DNA of 64,000 bases. Origin: Takifugu bimaculatus (lineage: Eukaryota; Chordata; Actinopteri; Tetraodontiformes; Tetraodontidae). The DNA lies in assembly GCA_004026145.2 (NCBI GenBank), contig CP034983.1:9408588-9472587 (forward strand). Reading direction: 5' to 3'. The notes below the pieces were generated by a model. The model had not been told where the DNA came from, made no database searches, and was given only the letters and a program-made list of their open reading frames with translations. Each line of letters starts with the position of its first letter. Within the stretch, counting starts at the first letter, position 1. A program made the translations under genes and the position numbers. Below are positions 62,501-64,000 of this stretch, piece by piece.

Positions 62501-63734
62501 CCTCTAACCCTGACCCACTAACCCTGTCCCTCTAACCCTCTAATCCTAACCCTGACCCTCTAACCCTGACCCACTAACCCTGACCCTCTAACCCTAACCC
62601 TGACCCTCTAACCCTGACCCTGACCCTAGCCCTGTCCCTCTAACCCTCTAACCCTGACCCTAACCCTGTCCCTCTAACCCTCTAACCCTGACCCTCTAGC
62701 CCTGACCCTGACCCTGACCCTAACCCTATCCCTAACCCTCTAACCCTGACCCTGACCCTAACCCTATCCCTAACCCTCTAACCCTAACCCTGACCCTGAC
62801 CCCAAACCTAACCCCTAACCCTAACCCTAACCCTAACCCAGAAGAAAGGAGTTCAGTCACACAAAGAGCAGCAAACCCGATCCACTAGGCTGGGTTACTG
62901 TACCGGCTTCCTGGCTGAACTCCCAAAAAGATCATCCATCAGCAGCAGCATGAAACCCCACAAAGAAAAAACCCCCGAAGCATCGTGACGTTTGCTAAAG
63001 GGGGTCCAGCGGGTCCAGCCTGGTTGGACCCTACAGGGGAGCCATGGTTGCTGCACCAAACCAAACAAGTCCTGGTTGTGGCGCTGCCAGCTCAGTCTGT
63101 TGGGAACTGGGCTGAGGAGCAGAGGGTTGTGGGTTCCAGCCCAAAGCCTAACCCTAACCCTGGTGACCAATCCAGGATGAGTAAGTTCTGTTTACCCTCA
63201 CTGACATGCAGAGTCATGATGTGTCAACTGGTCACGGACATGTTGTTCAGTTCTCAGTTCTCAACCTACCTGAGCCCCGATGGCACTTGTTAGCTTAAAG
63301 ATGTAGAGTCCAATATCCAGCAGAGGCTGTGGAGACACAGAAGAGAGGCTGCTGCTCCATTATTTACAATACCGGCACAAAAGGTCAACGAGTCAAATGG
63401 ATGTTTCCACAGTAGCAGGAATGGAACGATACTGGGATTCACGACTGGAATAACCCAGACAAGCTGTCCCGTCCCAGTTAGCTCGAAAGCTGTCCGCCAG
63501 GAAGAGCCTCACGTCTGTGAACGAGGATCTTGGACGAGCAGGAAATAGGCTCCCAGTGTGGTTGTTCATCCATAAGATGAACCTGCGCTTTGCTAATATG
63601 GGTTAGCTACCTTGCTAAGGTTGGAATACAGGTCCACCACGCTGTTGCAGAATTTCTCCACGTCCTGCGTCAACAGCTGGTCTGGGTTCGATATCCGGTT
63701 GTCCAGATTGCCCATTTTGTAGTAGGTGAAACCT
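50513..63734 (-). CDS. abcd3: Peroxisomal ABC half-transporter ABCD3 (PMP70), from about residue 170 to stop
   Basis: ABCD3 imports branched and long-chain acyl-CoAs and bile-acid precursors into peroxisomes. Seventeen exons, 489 aa: 63734-63611 (GFTYYKMGNLDNRI, NPDQLLTQDVEKFC), 63326-63270, 61235-61093, 57909-57840 (SEEIAFYNGN, the EAA-like loop), 57737-57668, 56570-56473, 56387-56296, 52797-52706, 52631-52565, 51741-51678, 51605-51528 (Walker A GPNGCGKSS), 51442-51377, 51300-51211, 51133-51014 (signature LSGGEKQRMA), 50931-50827 (Walker B FAILDECTSA), 50729-50673 (H-loop TVSHRKS) and 50590-50513 (ends VEFGS). All boundaries are GT..AG and phases join without a break. At 57840 the donor is gtgggt, not the overlapping ggtaac. 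The N-terminal third with the peroxisomal targeting part and first membrane helices is beyond the window. All nucleotide-binding motifs are intact. Confidence 0.97.
52888..54491 (+). repeat. Telomere-like array, abcd3 intron
   Basis: Mixture of CCCTAA hexamers and CCCTGGA/CCCTGGAGCCTAA heptamer-bearing units, about 1.6 kb, in the 3.5-kb intron between exons 56387-56296 and 52797-52706. G-rich on the abcd3 RNA. Confidence 0.95.
54664..54690 (+). repeat. Poly-G run, 27 bases
   Basis: Homopolymer between two tandem arrays in the same abcd3 intron. Length in the assembly may be inexact. Confidence 0.9.
54723..55556 (+). repeat. 42-bp minisatellite, about 20 copies
   Basis: Unit of 42 bases (some 39): CCTGTGCCAGGTCCTCCTCA, then GGGGGAGGAGGAGGAGCC and CTGA. 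All unit lengths are multiples of three, so frames stay open on both strands, including 385 codons on the abcd3 strand. Confidence 0.95.
55735..56277 (+). repeat. 16-bp minisatellite, about 30 copies
   Basis: Unit CAGGTGTTTCCCTACA or CAGGTGTTTCCCCACA, interrupted by unique sequence at about 55941-55985. Located in the same abcd3 intron, just 3' (plus strand) of the 42-bp array. Confidence 0.95.
56431..56468 (+). repeat. (GT)n microsatellite in an 85-bp abcd3 intron
   Basis: Occupies nearly half of the intron between exons 56570-56473 and 56387-56296. Confidence 0.92.
56708..57660 (+). repeat. Hexameric telomere-like array, G-rich
   Basis: GGGTCA, GGGTTA, GGGCTA and AGAGTCA-type hexamers for about 950 bp, ending a few bases from the donor of exon 57737-57668. 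Confidence 0.95.
57977..58031 (+). repeat. Inverted telomeric hexamers
   Basis: Three to four TTAGGG units switch directly to AACCCT units, a head-to-head arrangement that can fold back. Confidence 0.9.
58040..59080. other. Unique part of an abcd3 intron
   Basis: Non-repetitive GC-rich intron sequence between the inverted hexamers and the next array. Open frames on both strands here show no recognised domain and no conserved exon fits. Confidence 0.6.
59082..60625 (+). repeat. About 32-bp telomere-like array
   Basis: Units of CCCTAACCCTGATCCTAACC plus CTTAACCTCAAC and variants, about 1.5 kb, inside the 3.2-kb abcd3 intron between exons 61235-61093 and 57909-57840. Confidence 0.95.
60626..61092. 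other. Unique abcd3 intron sequence next to exon 61235-61093
   Basis: Ordinary intron sequence; an inverted pair near 60710-60755 (GTGCACGTTTCCTCCAGCAA against CGTGCACAGCTGCAAG-type bases) is weak. No exon seen. Confidence 0.5.
61917..62842 (+). repeat. Telomere-like array of mixed units
   Basis: CCCTAA, CCCTGA, CCCACTAA, CCCTCTAA and CCCTGT units mixed for about 0.9 kb in the 2.0-kb abcd3 intron between exons 63326-63270 and 61235-61093. Confidence 0.95.
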
Positions 63735-63799
63735 CTGGAGAACAAGATTAGAGAGGAAGACACGCACATGAATATCATCTCCAGGTGTAGTGACGTTAC

Positions 63800-64000
63800 A
63801 GCAGTAGCAGTAGTAGCAGTAGCAGCAATAGCAGCAGCTACAGTAGCAGTAGCAGCAGTAGTAGCAGTAGTAGCAGTAGCAGCAATAGCAGCAATAGCAG
63901 CAGCTACAGTAGCAGTAGTAGCAGCAGTAGCTACAGTAGCAGTAGTAGCAGCAGCAGCAGCTACAGTAGCAGTAGCTACAGCAGCAGTAGCAGCAGCAGT
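63800..64000 (+). repeat. (CAG/TAG)n trinucleotide-rich array to window end
   Basis: Imperfect GCAGTA/GCAGCA/GCTACA triplets in the abcd3 intron upstream of exon 63734-63611. It continues past the window. Confidence 0.93.

Overview
The window is nuclear DNA from a ray-finned fish, most likely a percomorph teleost. Six protein-coding loci have spliced exons (GT..AG, matching phases) whose products resemble vertebrate proteins. CA/GT microsatellites, fish-type dispersed repeats and cut-and-paste DNA transposons are common. I see no prokaryotic operons, CRISPR array, phage or plasmid. Species and chromosome cannot be read from the sequence.

Left part (1-38199), AT-rich by eye: the last three coding exons of tpk1 (+ strand, 4838-22880) lie in very large introns that carry a deleted pogo-like transposon, dispersed repeats, microsatellites and some candidate conserved non-coding segments. 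tpk1 ends tail-to-tail against sec61g (- strand, complete, 68 aa). Next on the - strand are a complete seven-exon RDH12-like short-chain dehydrogenase, a decayed paralogue of it with several frameshifts, and the last coding exon of tnfrsf11a (RANK). A 100-base run of N (38200-38299) follows.

Right part (38300-64000), GC-richer and dominated by tandem repeats: a 29-bp minisatellite touches the gap. plppr4 (+ strand, exon 2 to stop, with a long 3' UTR containing an 11-bp array) is followed by about 2.1 kb of 34-bp and 25-bp telomere-like arrays. abcd3 (PMP70, - strand) then runs to the window end with 17 coding exons, from roughly residue 170 to the stop. Its four long introns are filled mainly with TTAGGG/CCCTAA-related and other tandem arrays, while its other introns are mostly about 75-420 bp.

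The genes do not form one pathway: thiamine activation (tpk1), ER protein translocation (sec61g), retinoid/lipid carbonyl reduction (the SDR), osteoclast/immune signalling (tnfrsf11a), neuronal lipid-phosphatase-related membrane protein (plppr4) and peroxisomal fatty acyl transport (abcd3). The most unusual aspects are the telomere-like intron arrays of abcd3 with polarity-switch palindromes, a short GGGGCC-type tract in its 3' UTR, and the gap that separates two genes each missing its 5' part. I found no evidence of a wholly new biological system.
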